DNA from: Secundilactobacillus silagincola
GTDB lineage: Bacteria; Bacillota; Bacilli; Lactobacillales; Lactobacillaceae
Direction of reading: 5' to 3'
Assembly (NCBI RefSeq): GCF_002583405.1
Contig: NZ_BCMJ01000003.1
Span: 124,001 to 188,000 of the forward strand
DNA length: 64,000 nucleotides
In this document: positions 52,007 through 61,900 of the stretch, piece after piece
Layout: every line of letters starts with the position of its first letter
Position numbering within the stretch: position 1 is the first letter of the stretch
The notes under the pieces: generated by a model
The model's database searches: none
What the model saw: the letters and a program-made list of their open reading frames with translations, nothing else
What the model was told of the DNA's origin: nothing
Translations under genes and position numbers: made by a program

Positions 52007-52369
52007 ATGGCCGTTAAAATTAAAACAAAACATGGCTTAATCGATATTGATAATGATGTCATTGCTACAGTCGTTGGTGGTGCTGCCACCGATTCATATG
52101 GCGTTGTAGGTATGGCAAGCAAGAATCAGATTCGTGATAACATGAATGTTATTTTGAATCGGAATAATTATGCCAAAGGCGTTGTCGTCCGTCAAGAAGA
52201 TAACGGTGTGGCTGTTGATGTGAATATTATTGTCAGCTACGGGACAAAGATTTCGGAAGTTTCCCGAACCGTTCAATCAAAAGTAAAATATAATTTGGAA
52301 ACAATGCTTGGAATCACTGCCAATGCTGTTAATATCACAGTTCAAGGCGTCCAAGTGTTGAGTGAGTAA
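52007..52369 (+). CDS. Asp23/Gls24 family protein (YloU-like)
   Basis: A 120-residue protein made of one Asp23 domain: LIDIDNDVIATVVGGAATDS at the start and NAVNITVQGVQVLSE at the end. Its place between rpmB and fakA marks it as the YloU type. It is a paralogue of the product of 29577-30023 but lacks the acidic tail. Function is not firmly known; the genetic link with fakA suggests a role tied to fatty acid activation or the envelope. Confidence 0.92.
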   Translation: MAVKIKTKHGLIDIDNDVIATVVGGAATDSYGVVGMASKNQIRDNMNVILNRNNYAKGVVVRQEDNGVAVDVNIIVSYGTKISEVSRTVQSKVKYNLETMLGITANAVNITVQGVQVLSE

Positions 52370-52385
52370 GAAGCGGAGGATAAAG

Positions 52386-54092
52386 TTGTTGCAAACGAAA
52401 GAAATAACGAATCGTGAATTCATCAAAATGATTGAGGCAGCTTCAGCATTCCTTGATCAAAATGCTGAATTCATTAATTCATTAAATGTGTTCCCGGTAC
52501 CCGATGGTGATACTGGGACCAACATGAGTTTGTCGTTGGATAGCGGCTTAAAGTACGTTAATGAATCAAGTAGCACTAAGGTCGGTGAATTAGCTGAAGC
52601 CTTGGCTAAGGGTCTGCTAATGGGTGCCCGTGGGAACTCTGGTGTTATTTTGTCGCAAATTTTCCGTGGCTTTTCCAAGGATGTCGCTGATAAAGAAACT
52701 TTGTCAGCTACTGATTTGGCTGACGCGTTCGCTGCTGGTGCTCAAACTGCTTATAAAGCCGTTATGAAGCCAACTGAAGGGACTGTCTTAACGGTTGTCC
52801 GTGAAGCTGCTAAGGCTGCTCGGAAGACTGCCGCACGTGAGGATGATATCGTCGCAGTTATGGATGCCACTTATAAAGCTGCTGATGCTGCCTTACAAAC
52901 GACGCCTGATTTATTACCTGTGTTAAAGCAAGTCGGTGTTGTGGATTCAGGTGGTCAGGGCTTAACGTTTGTGTTCCAAGCATTTGATGACGTCTTAAAT
53001 GGTCGCGAAACGGCTCAAAAGGGTGCTCATCAACCGAATCCGACCGAGATGGATGAAATGGTCGATGCAGAACACCATCGCAGTGTACAGGGTAAAATAA
53101 ACCCTGATGACATTGTCTACGGTTATTGCACGGAAATCATGGTCAGAATCGGTAAGGGCAAACAAGTAGACCAAAAGTTTGATTACGATACATTCTATGA
53201 TTATCTCGCAAAACTAGGTGATTCATTGTTGGTCGTCAACGATGATGAGATCGTTAAGGTCCACGTCCACACTGAACACCCAGGTAAAGTCATTGCGTGG
53301 GGTCAAGAGTTTGGTGATTTAGCCAAGGTTAAGGTGGACAACATGCGTTTACAACAGGAAACCATTATTGAAAAAGATGATGAGGATGCTGCAAAAGCCA
53401 CACCAGTTGCAACTGCGGAAACACCTGCTGAAGCACCCGAAACAGCCATTATTACAATTGCTGCTGGTCAGGGTATGCAGACCTTGTTTGAAAGCCTTGG
53501 GGCAACCACGGTGATTTCTGGTGGGCAAACCATGAATCCAAGTACGCAAGATATCGTTGATGCCATCAATGACAGCCACGCAAAACAGGCGATTATCGTG
53601 CCAAATAACGGCAATATTTTCTTAGCTGCTGAACAAGCAGTGAAGGTTGTTGATATTCCTGCAGTAATCGTTCATAGTAAGACTATCTCGCAAGGGATGA
53701 CTGCTTTATTAGGTTTTGAACCTGACCATACGCTTGAAGAAAATCAATCGGCTATGGAAGACAATCTATCCACCGTTAAAAGCGGTGAGGTTACTCATGC
53801 TATTCGTGACACACAAATCGATGGTTTTGATATTAAAAAAGGCAATTTCATGGGCTTGATCGATGGCAAGATTGCCATCGTCACCGATAACGTGGAAGAA
53901 GCCGCTATTCAAATGGTCAATAAGATGATCGATGACGATAGTGAGATCGTCACCATTATTTATGGTGCAGATACGAACCAAGAAACGGCTCAACACGTTG
54001 AAGCCGCAGTTGAGGAACTGGATGATGAATTAGAAGTTGAAGTTCATGAAGGAGACCAACCTGTCTACCCGTTTGTAATTAGTGTCGAATAA
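52386..54092 (+). CDS. fakA: Fatty acid kinase subunit FakA (DAK2 domain protein)
   Basis: A 568-residue protein with an N-terminal DAK2 ATP-binding domain (FPVPDGDTGTNMSLSLDSG with the Asp triad, then LMGARGNSGVILSQIFRG), a middle domain, and a C-terminal DegV-related region. An Ala/Pro/Glu linker lies near residues 335-360. With a FakB lipid-binding partner (not in this window) it phosphorylates exogenous fatty acids, feeding PlsX/PlsY. Start is taken as TTG 52386, 7 bases after GGAGG; TTG 52389 is also possible. Confidence 0.93.
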   Translation: MLQTKEITNREFIKMIEAASAFLDQNAEFINSLNVFPVPDGDTGTNMSLSLDSGLKYVNESSSTKVGELAEALAKGLLMGARGNSGVILSQIFRGFSKDVADKETLSATDLADAFAAGAQTAYKAVMKPTEGTVLTVVREAAKAARKTAAREDDIVAVMDATYKAADAALQTTPDLLPVLKQVGVVDSGGQGLTFVFQAFDDVLNGRETAQKGAHQPNPTEMDEMVDAEHHRSVQGKINPDDIVYGYCTEIMVRIGKGKQVDQKFDYDTFYDYLAKLGDSLLVVNDDEIVKVHVHTEHPGKVIAWGQEFGDLAKVKVDNMRLQQETIIEKDDEDAAKATPVATAETPAEAPETAIITIAAGQGMQTLFESLGATTVISGGQTMNPSTQDIVDAINDSHAKQAIIVPNNGNIFLAAEQAVKVVDIPAVIVHSKTISQGMTALLGFEPDHTLEENQSAMEDNLSTVKSGEVTHAIRDTQIDGFDIKKGNFMGLIDGKIAIVTDNVEEAAIQMVNKMIDDDSEIVTIIYGADTNQETAQHVEAAVEELDDELEVEVHEGDQPVYPFVISVE

Positions 54093-54107
54093 TAAAATTG
54101 ATTAAAT

Positions 54108-54146
54108 AAAGCGGTGAAGCCTGTTTTCGGGTTTCTCCGCTTTTTG
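54108..54146 (+). terminator. Terminator after fakA
   Basis: AAGCGG-GAA-CC pairs with GG-TTTC-CCGCTT around TGTTTTC, followed by T-run. Confidence 0.82.
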
Positions 54147-54231
54147 TATCGTAAGCTTTTTAGGTGCCAAAGTGGGGCCACGTGTGCTTATAATATGATG
54201 TAAGAAACATTTTAAAAAGGAGAATGCAATC

Positions 54232-54492
54232 ATGGATGATAAACAAATCGTCACGGTTGATGGTACTAAATACGTGGTCACCGAACCCGCAACCGGTGAG
54301 ATTTATGAAAGTACGGTAATGGGTGTCAGTGAGGCCATCAGAACACTCAATGGCAAGGGATACAAACTGAACGGCGACCCAAATAAATTATACGAAATTG
54401 AATGGATGCTAGATGGTGACTTGGACAGCGATGATTTCTCCAAGTGGGTGAAAGATTGGCAAACTGCTGACGCCGCCTTCGAACTGAATTAA
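54232..54492 (+). CDS. Unknown small acidic protein
   Basis: An 86-residue soluble acidic protein of unrecognised family. It starts MDDKQIVTVDGTKYVVTEPA, continues with GVSEAIRTLNGKGYKLNGDP and ends in an acidic/aromatic stretch, SDDFSKWVKDWQTADAA. AAGGAG precedes the ATG by 9 bases, and terminators lie on both sides, so it is a single-gene unit. The composition (many Asp, few Cys) suggests a cytosolic protein. Confidence 0.75.
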   Translation: MDDKQIVTVDGTKYVVTEPATGEIYESTVMGVSEAIRTLNGKGYKLNGDPNKLYEIEWMLDGDLDSDDFSKWVKDWQTADAAFELN

Positions 54493-54523
54493 TAGTGAAA
54501 CACAAAGTTTTATTCAATTAGAA

Positions 54524-54570
54524 AGTAATGGCAGTTCCCAAATAATGAGTAATGCCATTGCTTTTTTTTG
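54524..54570 (+). terminator. Terminator after the 54.2 kb unknown gene
   Basis: AGTAATGGCA pairs with TGCCATTGCT (one wobble) and is followed by eight T. Confidence 0.8.
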
Positions 54571-54722
54571 CTGGTTTCGATTATAATGTATGACGTTATT
54601 GAATAATGAACTTGGTTGTTATGTATTGGTGACAAAAAGTCGAAATCATTCATTTTTTAAAAGTGGCGGCTCAAGTGAACCGGCACTTTGTTTATCAGTT
54701 GCTTAGGTTGGGAGGGAGTCAC

Positions 54723-56756
54723 GTGGGATTATCAGATTCCGTGACAGTATTGCCAGGTGTTGGGCCAAAACGGGCTGACGCCTTGGCGGATCTTGGCATC
54801 ACAACAATCGAATCGTTACTTACCTACTATCCGTTTCGTTACGAAGACTTACGGGTAAAGGCACTTAACGAGATTGGCGACCAGGAACAGGTTACACTAA
54901 AGGGAATTGTGGCTGCACCTCCCACGTTGAGTCGGTTTGGTCGTAAAAAAAGTCGGCTGAATTTCAGATTGCTGATTGGCCAGGATGTGGTGCCAGTCAC
55001 TTTCTTTAATCAGCCATGGTTAAAAAATAACATTGAAGTTGAATCACCAATTATGGTGTATGGCCGTTTTGATGCCAACCGTAAACAACTCAACGGGATG
55101 AAAATCCTGAGCAGTGGCAAGAATGACCCAATGGCATCCGTCTATCCGTCAAATTCTGGCATTCGACAAAAGACCATTCAACAATTAGTAGTGGCCGCTT
55201 GGGAGCAATACCATACGGAAATTGTTGACTTAATTCCCAATCACATTAAAACGCACTATCGATTACTTGACCGTGCTCAGATGATCCATGACATGCATTT
55301 TCCCAAAGACTTAGCTGCAGCTAAAGCTGCCCGTCGATCGGCTAAATTTGAAGAGTTCTTTCGCTTTCAAATGCAACTGCAGATGCTTAAACGGCGTGAT
55401 GAGAGTCAGGCCGGCATCGATGTGGACTATGATAACGAGCGTTTGCAGCGCTTTATCCATACACTGCCTTACGAGCTAACTGATGCTCAAAAGCGGGTGG
55501 TTAATGAAATCTGTGCGGATATGAAACGCCCGATTCACATGAATCGATTGCTCCAGGGGGACGTGGGTAGTGGTAAAACGGTCGTTGCAGCTATTTGCAT
55601 GTACGCTGCAATTACTGGTGGTTATCAGGCCGCATTGATGGCACCTACGGAAATCCTAGCAGAGCAGCATGCTAATAACTTACAGGCTTTATTCGAAGGG
55701 CTGCCGGTTAATATTGTGCTACTTACTGGTTCGACTAAGCCAGCTGTTCGAAAAGAGATCCTGCCACGGCTAGCCTCTGGTGAGATTAATCTGATTATTG
55801 GGACCCACGCTTTAATCCAAGAAGGTGTTGATTATCATCGTCTTGGACTAGTGGTCATCGATGAACAGCACCGTTTCGGTGTGGCACAGCGACAGGCCTT
55901 ACGTCAGAAGGGCGATAACCCTGATGTGTTGGCAATGACTGCAACGCCCATTCCCCGAACGCTGGCCATTACTAGTTATGGTGAGATGGATATTTCCGTC
56001 ATTGATGAATTGCCAGCTGGTCGTAAACCGGTGACAACCCGATGGATCAAAAGTGCCCAGATTGATTCGGCTGTTCAGTTTGTTTTACGGGAATTGGCCG
56101 CTGGACACCAAGCTTACGTCGTGACACCGTTAATTGAAGAATCTGAAGCTGTGGATATGAAGAATGCGGAAGCCATTTACGAACGTTTTTCCGCCTATTT
56201 TTCACCGCATCACTATCAGGTTGGCCTGTTGCATGGTCGGATGAAAAACGATGAAAAAGACGAAGTTATGCAAGCGTTCAAGAATAATCAGTACCAAGTT
56301 TTGGTGGCGACAACCGTCATTGAAGTTGGGGTTGACGTTAAAAACGCTACCGTGATGCTGATTTACGATGCTGATCATTTTGGCCTGGCACAGCTGCATC
56401 AGTTGCGTGGGCGGGTTGGTCGATCGGACCAGCAATCATACTGTATCTTAGTGGCTGACCCCAAGAATAAAAACGGGGTTGACCGGATGCGGGTGATGAC
56501 GGAAACTAATGATGGTTTTGTCGTGTCGCAAAAGGATTTAGAATTGCGTGGTTCTGGTGATGTACTAGGAAAAAAGCAATCAGGGTTACCCGATTTTAAA
56601 GTTGGCGATCCCATAGCCGACCTCACGATGCTAAGTGTCGCGCAAGATGAAGCCAAAAAATTGACGAGTACACCTGGTTGGCAGTCGATGCCGGAGAACC
56701 AAGCACTGGTCAGTTATCTAAAACAAGCTGAAGAACACGCTTATATGTTCGATTAA
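54723..56756 (+). CDS. recG: ATP-dependent DNA helicase RecG
   Basis: A 677-residue fork-remodelling helicase. The N-terminal wedge domain follows LPGVGPKRADALADLGI; the OB fold covers about residues 55-150; helicase motifs include Walker A LQGDVGSGKTVVAA (about residues 276-289), DEQHRFGV, TATPIPRTL and QLRGRVGRSDQQSYC. GTG 54723 follows GGGAGGG; an earlier in-frame start at 54663 has no support. It precedes plsX as in B. subtilis. Confidence 0.95.
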   Translation: MGLSDSVTVLPGVGPKRADALADLGITTIESLLTYYPFRYEDLRVKALNEIGDQEQVTLKGIVAAPPTLSRFGRKKSRLNFRLLIGQDVVPVTFFNQPWLKNNIEVESPIMVYGRFDANRKQLNGMKILSSGKNDPMASVYPSNSGIRQKTIQQLVVAAWEQYHTEIVDLIPNHIKTHYRLLDRAQMIHDMHFPKDLAAAKAARRSAKFEEFFRFQMQLQMLKRRDESQAGIDVDYDNERLQRFIHTLPYELTDAQKRVVNEICADMKRPIHMNRLLQGDVGSGKTVVAAICMYAAITGGYQAALMAPTEILAEQHANNLQALFEGLPVNIVLLTGSTKPAVRKEILPRLASGEINLIIGTHALIQEGVDYHRLGLVVIDEQHRFGVAQRQALRQKGDNPDVLAMTATPIPRTLAITSYGEMDISVIDELPAGRKPVTTRWIKSAQIDSAVQFVLRELAAGHQAYVVTPLIEESEAVDMKNAEAIYERFSAYFSPHHYQVGLLHGRMKNDEKDEVMQAFKNNQYQVLVATTVIEVGVDVKNATVMLIYDADHFGLAQLHQLRGRVGRSDQQSYCILVADPKNKNGVDRMRVMTETNDGFVVSQKDLELRGSGDVLGKKQSGLPDFKVGDPIADLTMLSVAQDEAKKLTSTPGWQSMPENQALVSYLKQAEEHAYMFD

Positions 56757-56771
56757 GAGAGGATGAACAAA

Positions 56772-57809
56772 TTGAGAATCGCTGTTGATGCAATGGGCGG
56801 AGACTACGCCCCGAAAGAAGTCGTTGCGGGAATTGAAATGGCACGTGACCGCTATCCAGAAATTGAATTTGATTTGTACGGACAGTCTGATAAAGTTAAA
56901 CCATTTTTAAATAATGAGGACCATATCACTTTAGTTCAAGCTGATGAAGTCATTACCATGGAAGACGAACCCGTCCGTGCTTTGCGCCGTAAAAAGCAGT
57001 CCAGTATTGTGCTGGCTGCTCAAGCAGTGCGCGATGGTAAAGATGACGCGTTCTTCTCAGCTGGTAATTCAGGCGCTTTGCTGGCGGCTGGTTTGCTGAT
57101 CATTGGTCGAATCAAGGGCATTGACCGTCCTGGTTTGACAACCACGCTGCCCGTGCTCAATAATCCAGAGCAAAATCAATTTTTGATGTTGGATGTGGGC
57201 GCAAACGCGGATTCAAAGCCATTTAATTTGTACCAATACGCTATTTTAGGCAAGTATTATGCTCAAACCGTTATGGGTGTTGAAAATCCACGAATCGGTC
57301 TGCTGAATAATGGTACTGAAGCCGATAAGGGCGATATGGTCCATAAAGCCGTTCACGAATACTTAGCCAACGCTAAAGATCTGAACTTTATCGGCAATGT
57401 TGAATCACGTGAACTATTAAATGGTGCTGCAGACGTGGTTGTTACCGATGGCTTCACGGGTAATGCAGTGCTTAAGAATACTGAGGGTACGGCACTATCA
57501 ATGCTGAAACTGATCAAGCACAGCATTATGAATGGCGGGATTACAAGTAAGCTTGGTGCAGCGATGCTTAAGTCAACGTTCAAGGATATTCAGACTCAAA
57601 TGGATTATTCAAAGTACGGTGGTGCGGTTTTACTTGGTGTTAAGGCGCCAGTGATTAAAACACACGGTTCAGCTAAGGCAGAAACTATTGCCAATACGAT
57701 TGGTCAAATTAAGACGATGCTGGAAAATCATTCAGTCGATAACGTCGTCACTTACTTCAATGATCACAGTGAAGAGATGGCTGCAGCCAAGGCTGAGATG
57801 CAGAAGTAA
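56772..57809 (+). CDS. plsX: Phosphate acyltransferase PlsX
   Basis: A 345-residue enzyme making acyl-phosphate from acyl-ACP, the first step toward phosphatidic acid. It has the canonical start MRIAVDAMGGDYAPKEVV, and MLDVGANADSKP, NNGTEADKGD and DGFTGNAVLKN. TTG 56772 gives this family start, with GAGAGG 9 bases upstream; ATG 56763 directly abuts the site. It connects the fab/acc operon products and FakA to membrane lipid. Confidence 0.95.
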   Translation: MRIAVDAMGGDYAPKEVVAGIEMARDRYPEIEFDLYGQSDKVKPFLNNEDHITLVQADEVITMEDEPVRALRRKKQSSIVLAAQAVRDGKDDAFFSAGNSGALLAAGLLIIGRIKGIDRPGLTTTLPVLNNPEQNQFLMLDVGANADSKPFNLYQYAILGKYYAQTVMGVENPRIGLLNNGTEADKGDMVHKAVHEYLANAKDLNFIGNVESRELLNGAADVVVTDGFTGNAVLKNTEGTALSMLKLIKHSIMNGGITSKLGAAMLKSTFKDIQTQMDYSKYGGAVLLGVKAPVIKTHGSAKAETIANTIGQIKTMLENHSVDNVVTYFNDHSEEMAAAKAEMQK

Positions 57810-57880
57810 ACAGGTAAATCTACCGTTTATGAATAGTTTGTGCTAAACTGATTGATGAACTAAATAGGGTGAGGTAAATT

Positions 57881-58129
57881 ATGTCAAAAGATGAAATTTT
57901 TAATAAAATTGCCGACATCATTGCGGACCGTTTTGAAGTTAAGCGTGACAAGATCACAATGGACCTAAACTTTAAAACCGACCTTGATGCCGATTCCATT
58001 GATTTCGTGGAATTTATTTTGGAACTTGAAGATACCTTTGGTGCTGAAATTTCGGACGATGTCGCCGAAAAGTTAAACACTGTGGGTGAAGCTGTTGATT
58101 ACATCGCAGCAAATGGTGACAAAAAATAG
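57881..58129 (+). CDS. acpP: Acyl carrier protein (second copy)
   Basis: An 82-residue acidic carrier with phosphopantetheine Ser in DADSIDFVEF (about residue 40). It differs from the copy in the fab operon ([10 protein letters not shown]). Location after plsX and before rnc is the standard Firmicutes acpP position. GGTGAGG lies 9 bases before the ATG. A terminator hairpin follows. Confidence 0.95.
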   Translation: MSKDEIFNKIADIIADRFEVKRDKITMDLNFKTDLDADSIDFVEFILELEDTFGAEISDDVAEKLNTVGEAVDYIAANGDKK

Positions 58130-58148
58130 CAGTGTCAATTAATAAACG

Positions 58149-58192
58149 GAAAGGTTGCGGTAAAACGATTTGTTTTGTCACAGCCTTTTTCC
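58149..58192 (+). terminator. Terminator between acpP and rnc
   Basis: AAAGGTTG and TAAAAC pair with GTTTTG and CAGCCTTT around GATTT, followed by a T-rich tract. The stem has one mismatch, so it may only attenuate expression of the rnc-smc-ftsY group. Confidence 0.7.
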
Positions 58193-58222
58193 TTGTATTT
58201 TTATAAACTAAAAGGAGCGTTA

Positions 58223-58930
58223 TTGAAGTTGATTAAAGGACTGGATGATTTACTCAAAAAGAATTTTAACATTGTCATCAAGGATAAAAGTTTGCTGGAT
58301 GAGGCGTTTACACAAGCTTCCTACGTTAATGAACATCCCAATGAAAACTTAAAGTTCTATGAACGAATTGAATTTTTAGGCGATGCAGTGATGCAGCTGG
58401 TTGTTTCGGATTATATTTACAAACGCTACACTAAGATGCCTCAAGGTCGTTTGACTCGGCTGCGGGCGGCAATGGTGAACGAAGAAAGCTTTGCCAGCTT
58501 TGCCCGGGAATGTCACTTTGACCAGTACATTCGGTTAGGCAAGGGTGAAGAGAAGGCGCACGCTCGGGAACGGGATTCATTGCTTTGCGACATCTTTGAA
58601 TCTTTTATTGGCGCTTTATACCTTGATCAAGGAGTGGAACCGGTACGAGCATTTGCTGCTCAGGTTATTTTTCCAAAACTTGATGAGGGTCGCTTTGATG
58701 AATTTTTTGACCACAAGACGGAATTACAGGAAGTTGCACAGAAAAACGGTCCCGTTTCAATTGATTATGAACTATTAGATGAGAATGGACCGGATAATGA
58801 TCGTGCCTTCAAAGTGGCGGTTAAGATTGATGGTAAAGAGCTTGGTGTGGGCGTTGGCCATTCTAAGAAAAATGCGGAACAAGGGGCGGCCAAACAAGCG
58901 TTACTTAAGCTTGAACCAGACCAAGCCTAA
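58223..58930 (+). CDS. rnc: Ribonuclease III
   Basis: A 235-residue double-strand RNase that processes rRNA and structured RNAs. The signature ERIEFLGDAVMQLVVSD carries the catalytic acids, with DIFESFIGALYLDQG completing the site, and a C-terminal dsRNA-binding domain (ELQEVAQKNG to AEQGAAKQALLKL). Start is TTG 58223 after AAGGAG; TTG 58229 is also possible. The frame is open upstream but passes through the terminator. Confidence 0.95.
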   Translation: MKLIKGLDDLLKKNFNIVIKDKSLLDEAFTQASYVNEHPNENLKFYERIEFLGDAVMQLVVSDYIYKRYTKMPQGRLTRLRAAMVNEESFASFARECHFDQYIRLGKGEEKAHARERDSLLCDIFESFIGALYLDQGVEPVRAFAAQVIFPKLDEGRFDEFFDHKTELQEVAQKNGPVSIDYELLDENGPDNDRAFKVAVKIDGKELGVGVGHSKKNAEQGAAKQALLKLEPDQA

Positions 58931-58954
58931 TCTGAAAGTAAGTGGGGAGCAACT

Positions 58955-61900
58955 ATGAAACTAAAATCGCTAGAAATTAGTGGTTTCAAGTCGTTTGCGG
59001 ACGATACCAAAATCGAATTTGAAGACGGTGTCACTGGCATCGTTGGCCCCAACGGGAGTGGCAAAAGTAATATTAGTGAAGCTATCCGATGGGTCCTAGG
59101 CGAGCAATCTGCCAAAAACTTACGGGGCAGTCGGATGCCAGACGTGATTTTTAATGGTTCTTCTAAGCGAAAACCTTTGAACCGTGCTCGGGTAACCATG
59201 ATTCTGGACAATTCCGATCACTATTTAAAGTCTGAATATACTGAAATCAACGTGACTAGAAAGCTCTTTCGTAACGGTGAAAGTAGCTACCGTTTAAATG
59301 GTCAAGATTGCCGTTTAAAGGATATTTTAAATCTGTTCATGGATTCGGGTATCGGTGATAATGCTTTTTCCATGATCTCGCAAGGCCGAGTCGAATCGAT
59401 TTTCAATAGCAAGCCAGAGGAACGACGATTCATCGTTGAGGAACTTATCGGGGTTTCGAAGTATCGTCTGGGTAAAGAAAAGGCTAAACGTGAGCTTGAT
59501 CAAACCGCGGGCTATCTTGATCGGGTTAATGACTTGATGTCAGAACTTGGTAGTCAAATCGAACCATTAGCACAGCAAAGTAGTTTAGCTAAGGAATACC
59601 TTGCCCAAAAGAAGCAGTTTGATAAATTAGATCAAACACGATTGGTCCTTGAAATTGAATCCTTGCAAGCTAAATTAAAGATTCAACAAGCACAACTGAA
59701 AGAAAAACAGCTGCGGGTATCTGATACAAAACGGCAGCTGGCTAATCATTCAAACCAATTAGACACCGCTCGTAAGACAACGAACTCATTAACGAGTAAA
59801 AAGGATGACACCAATCAGCAGTTGCTAGAAGTGACTTCCCGTAAACAGCAAATGGCAGGTGCGCAAGCCCTTGATTCTGAACGTCAGAAACACCAGCAAC
59901 AGACCTTGGGTGAGCTGACTGAGCGGATCAAGAGGGCTCAGTCTGATTTAAAAACCGCTCAGGAAACGTTAGCTGCCACCGAATCTCAGTATAAGAAGCT
60001 GAAGGTCACGCTAAAACAGGATCGTAGCCGTGCTAACCAGTTGAAGTCACAATTAAATGATTTGGATGAGACTAAGCTGGCTGATGAAGGCGATCAGCTT
60101 CAAAATGACTATATTGATCAACTGCAGGCCATCACGACTTTGCATAATCAAAAACAGTATTTGGAAAAAAACCAGCAGCGGGCAACTTCCGAGAATCAAC
60201 AGGCGGATCAACGATTACAGGAACTGCAAACGGAACTTTCTAAGCAATCCGCCAAATTAAAGTCAGCTAGTCAACAGTTGCAGTTACAACAGGGTCAATA
60301 TGATGAATTGCAAAAGCAATGTCGAACACTGGCTGATGAACACGAGAAACGTCAAGCGCAAATCGAGCAGTTAAACAATCAGTGGCTGTCAGCTCTTGAA
60401 GTCAGCCAACAGGCTAAAGCTCGATTAAAGAGTCTTCAGGAGTTAGCACAAAATTATACTGGCTTTTATCAAGGGACGAAAGCCGTTTTAAAAGCGAAAG
60501 ATCAACTCTCAGGGATTATTGGTCCAGTAGCGGAGATTTTGGATGTGCCAAACAAGTACACGAAGGCCGTTGAAGCAGCTATTGGTGCACAGCAGCAACA
60601 CGTGGTCGTTACCAACGAAGCAGCTGGTAAAGCCGCCATTCGGTATCTCACTCAAAATCAACTGGGGCGCAGTACCTTTCTGCCGTTGAATAAAATTAGG
60701 ACTAGCCACGTGGCTGCCGAAACCTTATCAAACTGCAAACAGGCACCCGGTTTTTTGGGTGTGGCTGCCGATTTAGTCCGCGTGAGCGATGCGCGGTTAA
60801 AACCAGTTTTGAATCACCTATTAGGCAACTTGATTTTTGCGGATGATTTGAACCACGCTGTTGCACTAGCTAATCTGATACATCACCGTTACCGAATCAT
60901 TACGTTGGCGGGTGAAGTGATTTCTACCAGCGGGGCAATGTCAGGCGGTAAAGATAGGCATGAACGACATGGTATTTTGAGTCAAAAACAGGAACTGACA
61001 AAACTGCAGGCCAGCGTTGACCAAATGTCTGACCAGCTGGTAGCCAAGCAAGATGAGCTGAAGAAATTGAAAGCTGTCCAAGAAAGCGACAACCAAGGTG
61101 ACTATCAAAATCAGCTTAATGAACTGGATATTAGTCGTCAACGGTCAGAAAGCCAGGTTAAGTTGCTGTCCGACCACGTGAACTCAATCGAAAAGCAAAT
61201 TGCTGTTCATCAAGCGCAGTGGGGACTTAGCCAAGATAGCGAAGATTTTGCAGCACAGTTAAAGCATAATAAAAAAGAAACAGATGTCGCTGAACAAAAA
61301 CTGACGGCGTTAAAAACGCAAATGGCCGCTCTCAAGCAACAAAAGGCGCAACGCAGTGAGTTAGTTCAAAAAGTCAGTGCTCAGTATCAAGACCAGCGAG
61401 CTGTGGTCACCACTAAAACAGTTCAGGTTAAACAGTTGGAGAAGGAACGGACTGCGCAGCAAGAACGGGTTCAAGCCCTTGAGGATGAAAGCAGTCTCCT
61501 GCAAAAGCGGCTCAACGCATTAAAGGCAGCACGTTCAGAAACTGGGGAGTCAACCCAGGATCATGAGACGACCCTGAAACAGCTCGCTAACAAAGAACAG
61601 CAATTGAAGGATACTTTAAAGCAGTTAAACTTGGATCTGGAAACTGCTAACGACCAGCAGGCAGACTTAGAACGTTCTAATCAACTGGCTACTGCAACGC
61701 TAAATAGTGAGCAGCTGGCAGTTCAAAAGTTAGATTTGGCTTGTTCAAAATTGAGTTCACAACTTGATCAATGTGAAACGTCGCTCGCAGAAACGTACCA
61801 CGTGAGTTTTACTTTTGCCAAGCAGAATCAAGTTGAGTTATCAATTGATCAGATTCGAGAAAAACTTAAGCTGTTAAAACGTGGCTTAGATGATTTAGGT

